Assembly: GCF_022201045.2 (NCBI RefSeq)
Contig: NC_068558.1
Coordinates: 49,641,501 to 49,705,500 of the forward strand
DNA: 64,000 nucleotides
From: Citrus sinensis
Taxonomy: Eukaryota; Streptophyta; Magnoliopsida; Sapindales; Rutaceae
Direction of reading: 5' to 3'
Made by a program: the position numbers and the translations under genes. Positions 49,255-62,678 of this stretch are shown piece after piece. The notes beneath the pieces were generated by a model. The model worked only from the letters and a program-made list of their open reading frames with translations, ran no database searches and was not told the DNA's origin. Numbering within the stretch: position 1 is the stretch's first letter; each line of letters opens with the position of its first letter.

Positions 49255-50155
49255 ATTATTTTCTTCTTCTTCTTCTTCTTCTCAATCTTAGAATTCTTAG
49301 AAGTTGGGGCTGGATGATGGGGCTATGTATGTCCGTATAAATTGGTAGTGCGGGAAGAATTTTTTATTTTTATTTTTATTTTTCTCTTTCTTGTGTGTGA
49401 TTCTTGGATCTTATTATTGTTATTGGTGTGTGTATTTATCTCGAGCATTTCATCCAGCCGCGAGGTGGATTCTTTTGCTTTCTTGTGCCTTGGTAGTAAT
49501 TTTACCTTGTTAATCTGCTGCCTAATAAATACCACCAAAGAATATTGAACAGCAAACCAAAATTCCTTCTTGCACATTAAAATCCAAATTGAAACGCCAT
49601 CTCACATTAAAAAACAGAGATGAAATGAAATACAAGCTGGTGATGCCAAAAAAAAAAAAAAGTATAAAAGAGATTAACTTTCTACCATACGTACCATGTA
49701 CCCATATAGCCGTAGAAGGCAAAACTCAATTGAAACTCCCTTATCTAACATCCATGGTCCATGGCTTACTCTCTACATTGATGGAATTTGAAGGTAACTT
49801 TCTTTCAAAGAAGACAAAGGCACTGAAAAAATCTCTCTCATTCGAAGAGAGGAAATGGCCTTCACCAAAAAAAGGGGAAAAAAAAAATTCTCTCAAAGAA
49901 GCTTCCACTTGGTCAGCCTTGAAAATGGAATGAATTGAAGATTGTGGGTGTGGTGGACGGTCTGTTGTATCCTTCCTCTTGATCAAGGTGTCTAGGATGC
50001 AGAATATGATCTGTTTTAATCCTGTTTTATCCTTCAGCTAGATTAAGGTATCTATAATGCATAATATAATACGTTTTATCCTTCAGCTTGAGTAATGTGT
50101 CTGTAATGCCGAATATCGAATAAAATTTTCAGCCGGCAATATCAACTTATGCCTT
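49255..50155. other. AG-peptide 3' flank, no gene seen
   Basis: Probable 3' UTR, then AT-rich sequence between two convergent genes. An open frame at 49589-49933 is Lys-rich low complexity and not convincing. Confidence 0.4.
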
Positions 50156-53100
50156 TCAATTATTGAGTTGGTGTCTTTGATATAAAGCATACTTGACAAC
50201 CTCATAGAAGGAGACTACAATGCCAACAGATGGACCGGCACGAGCAACACGGGGCCCTACTCCTGTAAACAATCCTTTCATTCCTCCATCCCTGTTCCAG
50301 GGGAAATTTTGGGGTCATGAAGGTCAATTGGAGCAAATATTCTTGAAAGCAAAACATCAATATAGTCTAAGAATCATTTTGACATTCTTCGGCTGGTAAT
50401 ATAAAATACAAAATGAAAACTAATAAGAGTGCTACCCACCTCCAGATTTCCATCAATGTTTGCCTTGTAGTCATATTTAATGCCCTAGTAGGATCCTTCT
50501 GAAGATGGCAAAAGGAAAACTGTATTAAGAACCAAAACAATTAAAGGAACCAAGGAAATAATCACTGAGAGTCAATTCAGCCATTCCAATTCCTTAATTG
50601 TGCTCCCCTTTATAGCTGAAGTTGGTTGGTCCAATGTTCTCATTGCTATCTCTAGTGACAATTTAATTTCCATCAAGGTATTTTGGTCAATGAAAACAGA
50701 CAAATATAAATGATGTCAATACAAAGGTAACAGTTCAATTTACTACTACCTAAGATTCCCTGTCCATGCACAAAAGAAAGACATTCCACCTTTGAAGGTA
50801 CTGCCTCAGTCAAGTTTTTGACACAATCAATGCGCATTCAGACAGATATGATGGTTGCTTAAAAAAATAAAAAATAAAAAAATCCTCCCCGAGGTACCAA
50901 AGTTTTTCCTTTTTTCAATTTCATTTTGCCTGTCACAGAACAATTTTTTCTAGTTGTGGGGAATCAAGGGCGGCACAAAATCCTAACAGAAAAGATTAGA
51001 TCCATGTCAGTGAAGCTTGGTTCTGAGAAACAACCTCTATTTGATGTCGTGTCCTAGAAACATCCAAGGGACATGTAGCTGCAGCTGCAATGCTCCCTGC
51101 GACAAAACCACCAGTGAAGTTTGCCCCCAGGATACTGGTAACCCTGGCATCATCACCCACCAGGGAAAGAATACTTCTCCTGATCTACACAAATGAAAAT
51201 AGGAAAATAGCATAAGTTTGACATCTCCCAAAGGGTAACATAAAGATGTCAATGTTTGAAAATTAAGATATATCTTGTAACTTCTCGAGAGAATAAAATC
51301 TCACTGGCTCAAGGGTTGACCAACAGATAGCAGAGAAGGGAACATCACGAGCAAGCTGTGCTCCAACACCAGTCCACAAGATCCGGTAGTTTTGTACTGT
51401 TAAAAAGGATGTGTTCGCAATGATATCAAAAAGGGCATCTGAGAACTAATGTAGTTAAATTTTTGAGATTATTCATCAAGCTCAATCAGTTCACAATACA
51501 TTACCAGATAATTGCATATGCTCATTCAACATCAACTGAAAACCAAATTTAAGAGAGCAAGGACAATACTTTCTATTATCCATTCCAAACATAGCCAACT
51601 TACACTTTTGAGAGCTATTTCGGCTCTTGAGCGGGTTGACAACACCAACAAGTGTCTTCCACACTCCTGGAGGCTTCACACCAGACTGTGTTTCAGTGAA
51701 TGCCTAAAATGCATAGAAAATCAGAAGAATAACATTTCATTAAAAAATATTAAAAATAAATAATCATATTAAAAGAGATAAATGTGCCTTCATGCATAGT
51801 CAAGGACGTAACTAATAGAACACACTCATGAAAATGGATAGTGAATGCCTCAGGAGTATTTTATCTAAGGAGTAATGGATGCCAATTTTTTTCTGTATAG
51901 CAATGCCACCAGTCCTTTATAGTAAATACTACTAGTATTCCTACAATTTTGTCCCATAAAATTGAGTGTAAATGGTCAAGTAAGAAGGCAGAACCACCAG
52001 TAGAATCTCACATCAATATCCTACAATTGGATAGAGTATTCAATTTCCGAATACCTATGCTACACTCTACTCCCAATGTGGATTTTATGAGATAATTGAA
52101 CAACCAAGATGGTCCACTGCTATCAATAAGACATCAAAATCAAGCAGACAAATCAGCTACAATCTTGTACTTCATGGTCATATTGGGTAAGAAACAAGAA
52201 AAATATATAAATATACCTGCATCCGTGTCCTTGCCAATTCGATGGGGTAACAACTAATACATGCTAACGAACGTGCAACAGACCCAGCAACTAGGGGGAC
52301 ATATGGTGTCAACATTGGAGCATTGCCAGTGGTGAAATTTTCCATCAAATTGCGAAAACCGTCATAACAAGGAAGGTAAATTCCCACCTGAAAAAAGTAA
52401 TTAACAGAAAAAAATAAAAAAGAAAAGATAATCATCAGAATGAAAAACAATTTCAATGCCACACTGATGTATGGGATGAAATATTTGAAGAAACACAAGC
52501 AATTTATGTACAGGAGAGACTTACTGTTGGCACAGACAATGCTAAACTTGCATAAGTGCCTCTCCATAGTCGGGCAAATCCCTCCTGCACATGTTTAGCT
52601 CTTATGAAACCATTGATATTAATGATCAAAATTTAAGATTCACCAACATTAGCACCAAGCAATCTATTTATTGAAGGCATACAAAATCTCTTTCCATAAT
52701 ATATGTAATCACACTGCAAGTAAAATGCAGTACATTAAAATGCCATCAGTTGACTTGTTCTAAACAATGTCTATAAGACATTCTTTACAAATCCCAGTTC
52801 TTATGGAGTTATTTTGCCCATGGATCAAATCACTTTAGGACTGGAAAAATGACGTCATCTAAATAGGAAATCAGGAGTATTAACATGTAATTCCGATTGA
52901 ATTTAGTTTTTCTTCTTCATAATTTTCCAGTGAACTATAACAACTGCTTTCTAGGATCTCTTTCTTCTTTGGAGATACAATACTTTACAAAGACCCAATA
53001 TAAAACTCTTTAGGATAAAAATAGTCCTAGGAAAGCTTTTCTCCACAGATGTAAACTATACACTTTTGGAAAACTTCAATTCTTTTTATCAGATATATGT

Positions 53101-54679
53101 GCAATTTATTCATAAAGTCCTTGTATCCACCAACCTGGCGTACGACTTTGTAGAAAAGATCCAGTGTTCCTTTATATCGATTACATTCTGGAGCTGGTTC
53201 TGTGCCTGGAACTGCACATGTGCATGATGGAGAATTTCTCATATCTGAAAGCATCTGCAGAAACAATTTGAAAGACAGTACTCATCACAAGATCATATAA
53301 CATAGAGCAGTAAGAATAGTAATGTCTATGCATAACGATCATAACAGAAAAGAGAATTCATCTATCAAATTTGTCATTCCAACCCTCTCAAAATACTAAC
53401 TGAAGGAGAGGAGGAGACAAATTTAACAAAAGCAAACCAAGGGGGAAAACCAGAGGGAAGCAAAACAGATGACATGCATTTTTAAAACATTTGGATTCAT
53501 TCTCTCAACAAGTTATCTAACACTTAATACATTTAGTACCTACAGAAGTTAGACGGTGGCCAGAGCTTAGACCACAATAGCAATTGATGAAATTTCATAA
53601 TGTAAAATACCACTCAGTTTTGGTAAGACTGTTATGTGTGCTCAATATAAGTCATTTTGATATCAGGACACGAAGATTTTTTTCTTGATATGGCTATTCA
53701 TGTACAGAGAAGATACCCCACTTTCTCTAATATCAATGTTTCAAGCATTTTCTTTCCTCTTAAGATACCATTTCGGATAGTGTAGAATGCAAAGTAAAGA
53801 ATCCCAAAAAGGGCAGCTCACATACCATGTTACTTTCAAAAGATGCTGTACGACATAGACCCTCATAAGGGACGCCAGCAGCCTGGGCTTGCAACCTTGT
53901 CTGAAGATGAAGGCAGGACATCTATTAGCTTTTTAGCTTCATCATGAAATCTCAAAAGATGAAGCAATGTGAAGACTAGGATTTCTGAAAAAAGTTAAAC
54001 TGGAGAAGAGATAGAGGATCCATGCAACAAGCATAACTCAAATTTAGAAAATAATTGGGCGACTTTAGCCCACGTTTAAAATATTTATAATAATTAGTAA
54101 AAGAATCGTGAAAAGTAGCTAAATAAAGAAAATTTAATTTTTCAATCTTTTTGCTTCCTTTTCTTTCATTCTCTGAAAGAATCATAGCTTTTCAAGGACT
54201 GAGAATAATGACACAACATTTGGATTCTATTCTTGAGATAGAGAGAAACAATAATTAACATCTATCCACAATACGATTCTCAAAAGTAGTAATAATACTA
54301 ACAATAATAAAAAATAATGAAAATGACAATTAAAGGGAAGAAAAATTTCGATATAACAGAGCAAAATTAGCAATGAATAAGTTAAATAAAGAAAAAATGA
54401 AATGAAAATTTAGGTGGAGTAGAGTCATTACAAAACCTTAGCGACATCGAGAGGATTAACAATAACGGCAGAAACGATAGCAGCGCCGGCAGCAGAGAAA
54501 GCCCTTTCTGCAAACCCCAAACTGAAATCATTTATGGCTTCTGAATGCCGTAAAGCTTCCTCTTTAGACGAAGTCTCTGATGATACTGTCACAGACGAAA
54601 CGCTTCCCTCCAAATCAACCCTAGTCGCCGCCGCCGCGCTCATCCATGAAGGCACACTCACCCTTGAGCCCACCACCAT
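50156..54679 (-). CDS. MTM1: Mitochondrial carrier, MTM1 / SLC25A39-40 type
   Basis: Inner mitochondrial membrane carrier. In this family yeast Mtm1 is needed for manganese loading of mitochondrial SOD and animal SLC25A39 for glutathione import; plant substrate is not settled. Ten exons: 54679-54437, 53900-53826, 53254-53135, 52584-52525, 52387-52217, 51703-51604, 51396-51305, 51184-51035, 50498-50440 and 50291-50156. All are GT-AG and in frame; 401 residues. The three carrier signatures are NPLDVAKTRLQ (split by intron 1), YPIELARTRMQ and CPLDVSRTRHQ. A Cys-bearing insertion in the first matrix loop, SPSCTCAVPG, is typical of the subfamily. The end of exon 6 uses AGT/GTAAGT, giving SQKLQNYRILW. 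The start chosen is MVVGSRVSVPSWM; the open frame extends further but without an ATG. The end is YALYQRHQLNN. Confidence 0.94.
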
Positions 54680-55102
54680 TCCCCTCTTGTTTACTTGTAA
54701 AATTCCAAACAATTTGCATATACCAAAACAGCAGAACTCGAAATGCGAATCAAAAGAAACAATAAGGTAGTGAGGTTTGTAATCCTTTGAACATTAGTTT
54801 TTTTTTTTTTTTTTAAAGTCAAATTTTGGTTGGTTTTAGTATATTCTATCTATCTAGGTCTTTCCAATTAATTTGCATGGGAAAGAAAGAAAGAAAGAGG
54901 AGGGCCTAAAGCGATTGGTGCGGTGCGGTGGCGTGTAAGTGATGGCGCCAAGTAACTGATCGTTGTCTGACGTGTACTTCTCGAATAAAGACTCATCCCG
55001 AGAGAACATGAACTTGACACGCAAATTTTGCACATTCTGTTGTTGTATTGGATAATAAACAAAATAATTTAGTATTTATTTATTAAATACGATATATTAG
55101 AG
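54680..55102. other. MTM1-type carrier 5' flank
   Basis: Upstream region of the minus-strand carrier, with a T run at about 54797-54814 and a GAAA-rich stretch near 54884. A GC-richer GGTGCGGTGCGGTGGCG follows at 54918. No gene seen. Confidence 0.4.
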
Positions 55103-55660
55103 GTGATACTTGACCTTTTAATTTATCTTACTAGTCTCCTCTTCTTAATTAATATTACTTATATTATAACTATCTTCATTAAAAATAAAAATAATTCAAT
55201 ATTAAATATTTTTCTTCACTCCCAATATTTCAATAGATTAATTTCTTATCTTTTTTATTGATTAAAAATTTAAATCAAATATAACTCTTACTTGAATCCC
55301 GAATGTTGAAATTAAATAAAATTTTAGATTATCATACAAAGTAAAAACAGTATCATTAATAACAATGAAACTCACCATTTATTCATAAAATTTAACAAAA
55401 TCCAATACTAAAACTCATCATATGTTAGTTGATGTGATTTGATTAATGGTAGAGAAGATAGATGGTGGTGGTGATGAACTTGTTAATAAAGACAAGTAAT
55501 GAGGTTGATGGTTATGCTAGAGAGAGCGAGGAGGGTTGGGGCAGAGAGAGAATATAATAAAATAAAAACTAATTTTTTATTATAATAAGGTAATTATGAA
55601 AAGTAATCAAATAAATTGAAAGTCAATGACTGTGAGATAATTGGAGGGTGTCAAATATCA
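55103..55660. mobile_element. MITE, family shared with 15898-16405 (copy 2)
   Basis: About 558 bp starting GTGATACTTGACC and ending GGGTGTCAAATATCA, giving short imperfect inverted ends. The direct repeat TTAGAG flanks it at 55097-55102 and 55661-55666, so the ends are well placed. The interior aligns with the copy near 16 kb (CATCATATGTTAG, GAGAAGATAG, GGTGATGAACTTGTT, GATGGTTATG). Non-coding. Confidence 0.72.
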
Positions 55661-55711
55661 TTAGAGTAGAACTTTTAACACCAATAAAATACCCCTAAAT
55701 AATTCTTAGAC

Positions 55712-56131
55712 GAGAAATTATCATTCGTATATCTTAAATTTGCGTTTTTATAAAAAAAAATACTACAACAGTTTAAGGGTGTATCAATCGTCCACCTTAA
55801 ATTGACAAAAGTTATCTGTCGACCACTAAACCGTTAGATGTCGTTTGAAAGTTAACGGAACTATAATGAATTAACGATTTTACCCTTGAAAATTATCACT
55901 TGTATACCCTTAAAATCTCTTATGATCACTTATATACCTTTAAATTGTCACTTGTATCATATGAAAAGACAAAATTACCCTTATGACGTCATCATATTTA
56001 ACTGGCAACTAACGGTTTGGTGGATGACATATACAGTTTGTCAACTTAGGATGGATGACTGATATACCCTAAAAGCGTTGTAGTAAATTTGATAACGGAA
56101 TAAACTAAATGTATACGATTGATAATTTCCC
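55712..56131. mobile_element. MITE with long inverted repeats (family copy 2)
   Basis: 420 bp, same family as 33415-33811: it starts GAGAAATTATCATTCGTATA, contains AAGGGTGTATCAATCGTCCA, and ends with the complementary arm ATTGATAATTTCCC. Flanking 9-mers TTCTTAGAC and TTCTTATAA match at 7 of 9. It lies only about 50 bp from another MITE (55103-55660). Non-coding. Confidence 0.8.
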
Positions 56132-57428
56132 TTCTTATAATACCCTTTTTGAATTATATTTTCTTTCCAAAATAGCCCAGGTTTAATTTATAAAATATCA
56201 ATCCATAATTAAAATCAAACATTTTGTCATTAAATTTCATGTAGAAAAAGTATTTCTTTTAAGTTTTTAATTTATAACTGCACGCACATCCTAAAATCTT
56301 AAATTATTTTTTTGTTACATAATTTCTAATTTCATAATTCTAAATTCTTCAAAAAAAAATTTTGATTAAAATTTAAATTACAAATATAAATTATGAAATG
56401 GGGCAGGCGTAAAAATATTATTAAAATAATAATTTATTTAAGTGTTTAAAAGAAAAAAAATTAATTTGTTTCTGATCGTCTAAGTAATTTCAGTTAAAAA
56501 ATGGTTTTTATAAGGAATTTAAAAGGAGTTTCCAAAGGCCTACTCATATCATTGCTGTATACGATGGGCCCTGTATTTCCAATAGGGCTCCTATTGAGTT
56601 ATTTGGGCCTACGATGTGGGCCATAAGAATTAGCAGGTTGATTACGAGCTTCTTGTTCTTATTAATTAGCTTATTGTGTTATTTTGATCGCAATCTCAAA
56701 CGAATTCATCTAGTGTGTGTTTTCTTTGTACTTGATTTGTAAAAGTAATTTTATTTTAGGGTTCAAAATATTTCGGCGGGTCCAAATTGGACAATTTTTT
56801 TCTTTAATGTAATGGAGCTTAGTAAAGACGAGGGCAAAACAGAACGGAAACAGGAGTCCTATACCTATCATTCAAATTGAACAACTTTGAATGAGCAAAT
56901 AGAATACGGGATTTGCAAGAGGATCGACGCGAGTTGAATGGGACACGCACAAATGAAAAATAATGCTTCTATTCAAAGTCCAAAACCACAAAGGGATGTT
57001 GAATTGCTGTAATAGCAAGAGACAACATAGCTACTGAGAATCAAATCTTAATACTGTTCGAGAAAGGGGGGGGGGGGGGGGAGCCCCTCTGCCGCAAAAG
57101 ACGCGGAACTGTTTTTACAGCATTTCTTGATTCAACAGATAAAAGAATTCTTCTCTGCGACTGCGAACAGCAGTACACTTGCCTGGATCTGGAATGATAA
57201 AGGTGAAGCGTTGATGAAATGCTTGCCGCAACCAATGATCAATTTGGCAACAGATTTTTCTCCGCCTGTACGGGTTAAAAAAAAAGAAAAAAGAAAAATC
57301 TGAATGTGATGCAACTGACAAGAAAACTGAAAATCCTTTGTCTTGTCTTCTAAATCACAACTGAGAGCAGTTTTTTGGTGTCCAAAACATGCATTCAGCT
57401 GTTTCAACTGCTCTTCCTTGAAATGGTG
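56132..57428. other. Intergenic region, no gene seen
   Basis: AT-rich, with a G run of about 15 at 57066-57080. Sequence from about 57100 to 57428 may be 3' UTR of the exons upstream on the minus strand. Confidence 0.35.
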
Positions 57429-57720
57429 TTAGTTGTTCCATGAGACGTAATCTGGTGTTTTGCAAACAAAGTGAAAAGCCGCACGCCTATCTGTCAGTTG
57501 CCAAGACCGCATCTGCTGCAAGCAATTTCCTGAATATATATATAGAAAGCGTACAAGAACTGATAAGAGTGGCAGAAAAAACATTTACCTGAAAATAGAC
57601 CAGCAACTCTTCAACTTCCTTCAATGAATTTCCTAAAGCAGTCGATCTCTCCCTCTCCCTCTCCGCAACGCTACCGAAGCGACCAGCATGTTCTGCACGA
57701 AATTTACAGAAAAGCTGATA
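57429..57720 (-). CDS. Unrecognised gene, two terminal exons
   Basis: On the minus strand, exon 57720-57589 follows an acceptor GAAAGCAG and ends TTTCAG/GTAAAT; it encodes YQLFCKFRAEHAGRFGSVAE, then a run of RERER, then NSLKEVEELLVYFQ. The next exon, 57515-57429, follows GCTTGCAG and reads QMRSWQLTDRRAAFHFVC, KTPDYVSWNN, stop. Both are open in the same phase and charged, as in real coding exons. I do not recognise the family and cannot connect upstream exons; an exon-like frame near 58023-57940 (KKKKRPSFNSKLSQALQLQ) joins in the wrong phase. It could be the 3' end of a gene or a remnant of one. Confidence 0.4.
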
Positions 57721-59640
57721 CTGCTTTCAGATTCACATTTGCAGAGCATAATTGTGGCTTGTCCCAACTCCATCAATGAATTCATCATGATCATTCATAG
57801 CCCATCAGCTCTTCAAATATAAATGATCCTGTCCAAATAGTTATTTTGTTTTCTTTTCTAATATGTCTGCACTTGTATTATGACATTTCAATCCCTGCGT
57901 GTTTCTTTTTCTTTTTTTTCGCAATCTCTCTTTACCATTACGCTTTTTCAGACTTATTTTGTAGCTGGAGCGCCTGAGACAATTTGGAATTAAAGCTAGG
58001 CCTCTTCTTCTTTTTAGTATGCTCTGCAATTAATATTTCGTACTGCAAATCATTTCGGTCTCTTTCTCTTTCACCTTTATTTATGTGGATTCGCTTTAAA
58101 GTGACGTTTTGTTAGGGCCTGAGAAGCTTAGCTGTTACACATGTTGCTAGTGCCGCAGTCACAGTCCCACGCTCCTTATGTTCAGCCAGCCCATCGCATG
58201 TATATTGGGTGAATTGGTTCAGGTATGGTATCAACATCTATGCACCATGCACCAGGATACAACCCATCTCTGTCCTTTTTCTGAAACACTAAAACATTCT
58301 TTTTCCTCTATTTTTTTTTTTTTTGAGTAATGATAATCTAAATTTATATTTTAAATGATATAATATACATGATACGTCATTCGTTAAATAATTTATAATT
58401 TTTAATAATTTATAAAGAGATTTTACGGTATAAATAGTTCATTATTTATAGTTTTTAAATTGAACAATATATTTATTACCCATAAGTCATTTTTTTTTCT
58501 TTTTCAAATTAATTTAACAGTTTATTCTTCGTAGAGTCTTTCAATCTATACATAAAAGACTTCCCAGCCTGATGAGTAATGAGTTAAACTTGAAAATATC
58601 CTGAAGGGTTTTAAAAGATTTTCGGAAGGTCCAATAATCCAACTTTTTGTTTAACGAATGACCCAAAACAGTGGCTACCGACGACGAACTAAATATTCTG
58701 CCGAGTGTGAAGTCATGATGTATGTATATAACGGCCAAATCGGATAAGCTAACATTTACATTACTGCTTATATTTTAATCCTCGCCTCATGACTTTAAGC
58801 TTAAACTTATAAAAACAATATTGATCATGAACATTAATGTCCATATGGATAGCAACATGTTCAAATACAAACAAAGGAGAAGAAAAAGAGGACCCAATAC
58901 TTATATTTCAGAAACACACCTCATTCAATTTTTCCTTCAATTATTATCCGAAAAAAAAAATGCTATTAATTAGTAAAACCTAGACCCCACGACTGTGATC
59001 ATCCAAAGTTCTTAGCTAATGGGCCCTAAATGTTTGTATTCATTGAACTGCAATCAATAAGATGACAGGATAAGATTAGATGTCGATCACGGCATAAATT
59101 TTGCTGGAGCTCACTTTCTGATCATTGCCAACACAAAATTAGTTACCATTTGGTGACCCAAAAAAATATATATAAATAAAGAGCTCAAGAAGCCCGGCAA
59201 GAGTCTAATATTGAGGGCGATTGGCCGAAGTTTAATTATTCGATAGTTAGTTAAAATTATGCGAAATGATAATTTTTGCATATTATCATTAACATTGTAT
59301 TTGTGTTTGAAATATCAAATAAAAAACACAATCATTAGGGGAATGAGTCATAATGTTATGCTTATGCGTATTTGGAATATTTTTTTCATTACTTTTCGTT
59401 TCCTTCTTTATCTTTTCGGCTCTCATACGTGATACATGGCCGTCATTTGTCTGTTTAAACAATTGAATTCTTGGGGTTTCAAGCATGATCCACGTTGTTT
59501 GACTTTAATTAATTCATTTGGCTTAACATATTATTTAATTTTATTTTTGAAGCTGGGTTTGTATATTTTTCTTTTTCCAGAGATTAAAATATTGGAACTC
59601 TAATTCTATTCTCGGGCAAAATTAAAGAAATAGAATATTG

Positions 59641-59754
59641 AATCATTTGTAAATTCAACGCGGGCTTAAGAAACAAAAACACATACAGATGCAGTGCAAT
59701 CATTTGTAAATTCAACGCGGGCTTAAGAAACGAAAACACATACAGATGCAGTGC
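59641..59754. repeat. Recent tandem duplication, 57-bp unit x 2
   Basis: AATCATTTGTAAATTCAACG starts at 59641 and again at 59698. The two units differ at about one position, so the duplication is recent. Confidence 0.95.
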
Positions 59755-60695
59755 AGCACTGCAGCACCGACACTGAACGAGGTGTCAGAGGGCTGAGCAG
59801 ACAAACAAGGGCGGAGCTCACAGGGCTTAGATTATTACATAAAATTTTCAAAACGGGTTATATAGATTAAAAAGGTACGTGCACTTTTTTCTGAAAAGTT
59901 AAGGGAGAAAAAATTTGATGTTATGAGGAGATTTACAGGATTAAACTGAAGATTTTGTATTTAAATCTCATGATATTATCATATTTTATTTAAGAATTTA
60001 TTGATTCTATGAAAGTTTGTCGGTGTTACGCCACTCTTTAATTTAAACGAAGCTCTCCTCGCAAACAAAGACATTTTAGAATACATCTAAAGTACCATAT
60101 CAGTCATACAATAAGTAAATAATATCATGACATATGTGCATTTATTTTAAAAAACTATCGTGCAAGTGGTGATTGTATTTAATTCAACTATACATGCCAT
60201 TCATGTATTAATTTTTGTAATGCATATGAGATATTTTAAAATTTCTCCAAAACAACAAATGAGGCACTGGCTTTGTCACTATTACATGCATTAAATTTGT
60301 GCAAATGCTACGGTAGGAAACTATTAAACAAAGGCAAACAAGTGGGTCTGATTCGAACATCTTCCAAGAGATTTAGTAACAGTATCAGAGACTTTGTACA
60401 GGAAGTTAGGTATGAATTTTTCCTTTCAAATTTTAAAACGTTATCCAACTGCAGGAAAAAAAGAAAAAAGAAAAGAAAAGCCAGGCAGCAATAGCCAAAT
60501 AACGAAAGCTTTTTGTAGATTATTTTTGACCATATGTTCAGAAAAAGATACCGCTCGTGGCCGGAGAATTAAGCGCTCCGGGAATTCACTTGAAAAGCAG
60601 GGCGGCTTGTCTTTGGATTACAGAAAATCCCACCTTAGCCTTGTGCCTATTGCCTATTCCCACCATTTCCAAGATATCGAGACTTTGACTGTTTG

Positions 60696-60697
<2 letters not shown>

Positions 60698-60735
<38 letters not shown>
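60698..60735. repeat. Compound (CA)n(TA)n microsatellite
   Basis: About eleven CA units run directly into about eight TA units. Confidence 0.95.
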
Positions 60736-62678
60736 GGGTCTAACTGTGATGCAACAGTTACATGGCACCACACTTATTGTCATATTAGACAACCCCGTTG
60801 GATGCTTTTCTATTTATCAGCCACCGGTAACCGTTTCATTAATTATAACTAATATGCGTCAACTGGATTAACGGCCAATTAACGGTCAATTGTTCGAGAT
60901 ATGATATTAATTATATGTTTTGGAATCATTAATATCTTTCTCTTTTGAATGGGAGTTATATTTAAGTTCCTCTCATTCGAAAAAAAGAAAAAAGAGTTCC
61001 TCAATCAGCCAATCCTAATGCTAAAGAACTAATGTGCGTCAACTGGATTAACGGCCAATTTTGCCCAATATCTATATAACAGTTTCAATTTTATTATTAT
61101 TATTTTTTTGGTGGATGGAAGCTCAATAATATTCAACTTCTAATTATTTTGATTGAAACTTCACTAACATGTTCGTAATTTGAGAGATACCCAAAATTTT
61201 GCTTCACCATGATATTTCCAACGGTCTAATTATTTGACTTATAAAAAATTTGTATGTGAGAAGATGAGATAATATAGGGAAAATATTTCTAAATGTATTG
61301 AATTTGGATTAAATATATAAGATTTAAACAATCATAAACTGTTGAATTAGTTTAGGCTAATATTCACTTACGAAGCTATCGAGTGTTGAATCACTTTTAT
61401 TTATTTCAATCTAATGGTTGCATCCAATAAGACAAAAAAGTATAATATTAAATATAATACAACCAACTCATATATATATATATATATTTAATATAATTAT
61501 AGCGTGCATTATCATCACGTGCATTTCTCGCTCGCATACGGGACACAGCCTATCCTGTATCCCTCTATTATTAATAAAAATGTATTATATAGGATCCCAC
61601 TGGCTCAAACTCCGTGGGACCAACGCAGTTACATTTTTAAGGATTCAAAATTTGATTCTGGTCTCTTTTGTGCTCTTGTAGTTTTGTCTTTTGTCTATGA
61701 TATCTTCTGATAAACAAAGCCCGTTCGGGAGGTTGAACAATTTAACAATCAAAATTTCGTGTAGTCATCACTTATCATGTGACAAATTATGACTTGGAAA
61801 AGTAAGGGAACACAGTCTTACTCTTGGCATAGACAGAAAAGACACCTGCGCATGACATTCACTCTGGCTTGTGGAACATAGATTTAACATAACAATAGGA
61901 AATACCAAACATAAGAACATGGAGTTGTACTGAACTCTCATGGACTTTATGAACAAGGGGCTTAACAGAAACACACATAATTTCTGTGTGTATGTACGGC
62001 TCTTGAGTAACTACGATGGCCAACCGTTGAACATGGATTGGACTCCACTTTAGCTTAGTTGCTTTCCATGGCAGCCTTATCTTATGCATATGCGGGGCAT
62101 GAGCGCAGCGCCAATTGGCAACTGCTGCCTAGTGCCTACAGTAAATAATTTCTCACCCCAGACCCCGTTACTATTGAGTTTGGCCCTGATTCGAGTGGCA
62201 GGGACCATCTCCACATTTAAGTGGGTGGGGAGTGGGATCTCTTTTTTTTTTTACTTTTTATTTAACATGTTCTAACACACTTACATACACACACATTTAC
62301 TAGTAATAATTATTATATATTTTTATTATAGAGGCAGAGGATCACAAATGAAACGCATCATTTTGAGTTTAAGCGGATATTATTGACCAAAACGAGAGTA
62401 CTTAGTAATTAGTGGCAAAATTAAAATAAATCCTGCAATATCACACTGAATGCTGAACTGAACAAATTTAAAACGATTAAAAAAAGTCGAGGCAGGAATT
62501 TACAGACGTGCTTGGTTTTCTTTTCAGACACTGATGGGGAGATTGGAGACCGAAGAATGCTGTGACGCCCAAAAATTTTGGCTAATAAATAAAGAGCATA
62601 GAGGGCAAAATATATGTATATCACACTTGTGGATGGACAAGAGGGAGAGAGCAAAACTGATAACTAACAGTAAGACCG

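Larger units (their letters stand above)
57721..62678. other. Intergenic region, no gene supported
   Basis: About 5 kb. Contains a 57-bp tandem duplication (59641-59754), a CA/TA microsatellite (about 60698-60735), a 25-bp word repeated 180 bp apart (60856 and 61036) and a second TA run near 61470. Open frames are short and have no family resemblance. Confidence 0.45.

Noticed and set aside
49589-49933. Lys-rich 114-residue plus-strand frame
   Set aside because: Low complexity, between two convergent genes, with an equally open frame on the opposite strand.
54680-54712. N-terminal extension (FGILQVNKRG) of the MTM1-type carrier
   Set aside because: The codon at the beginning is TTG, not ATG; the ATG at 54679 fits the family start.
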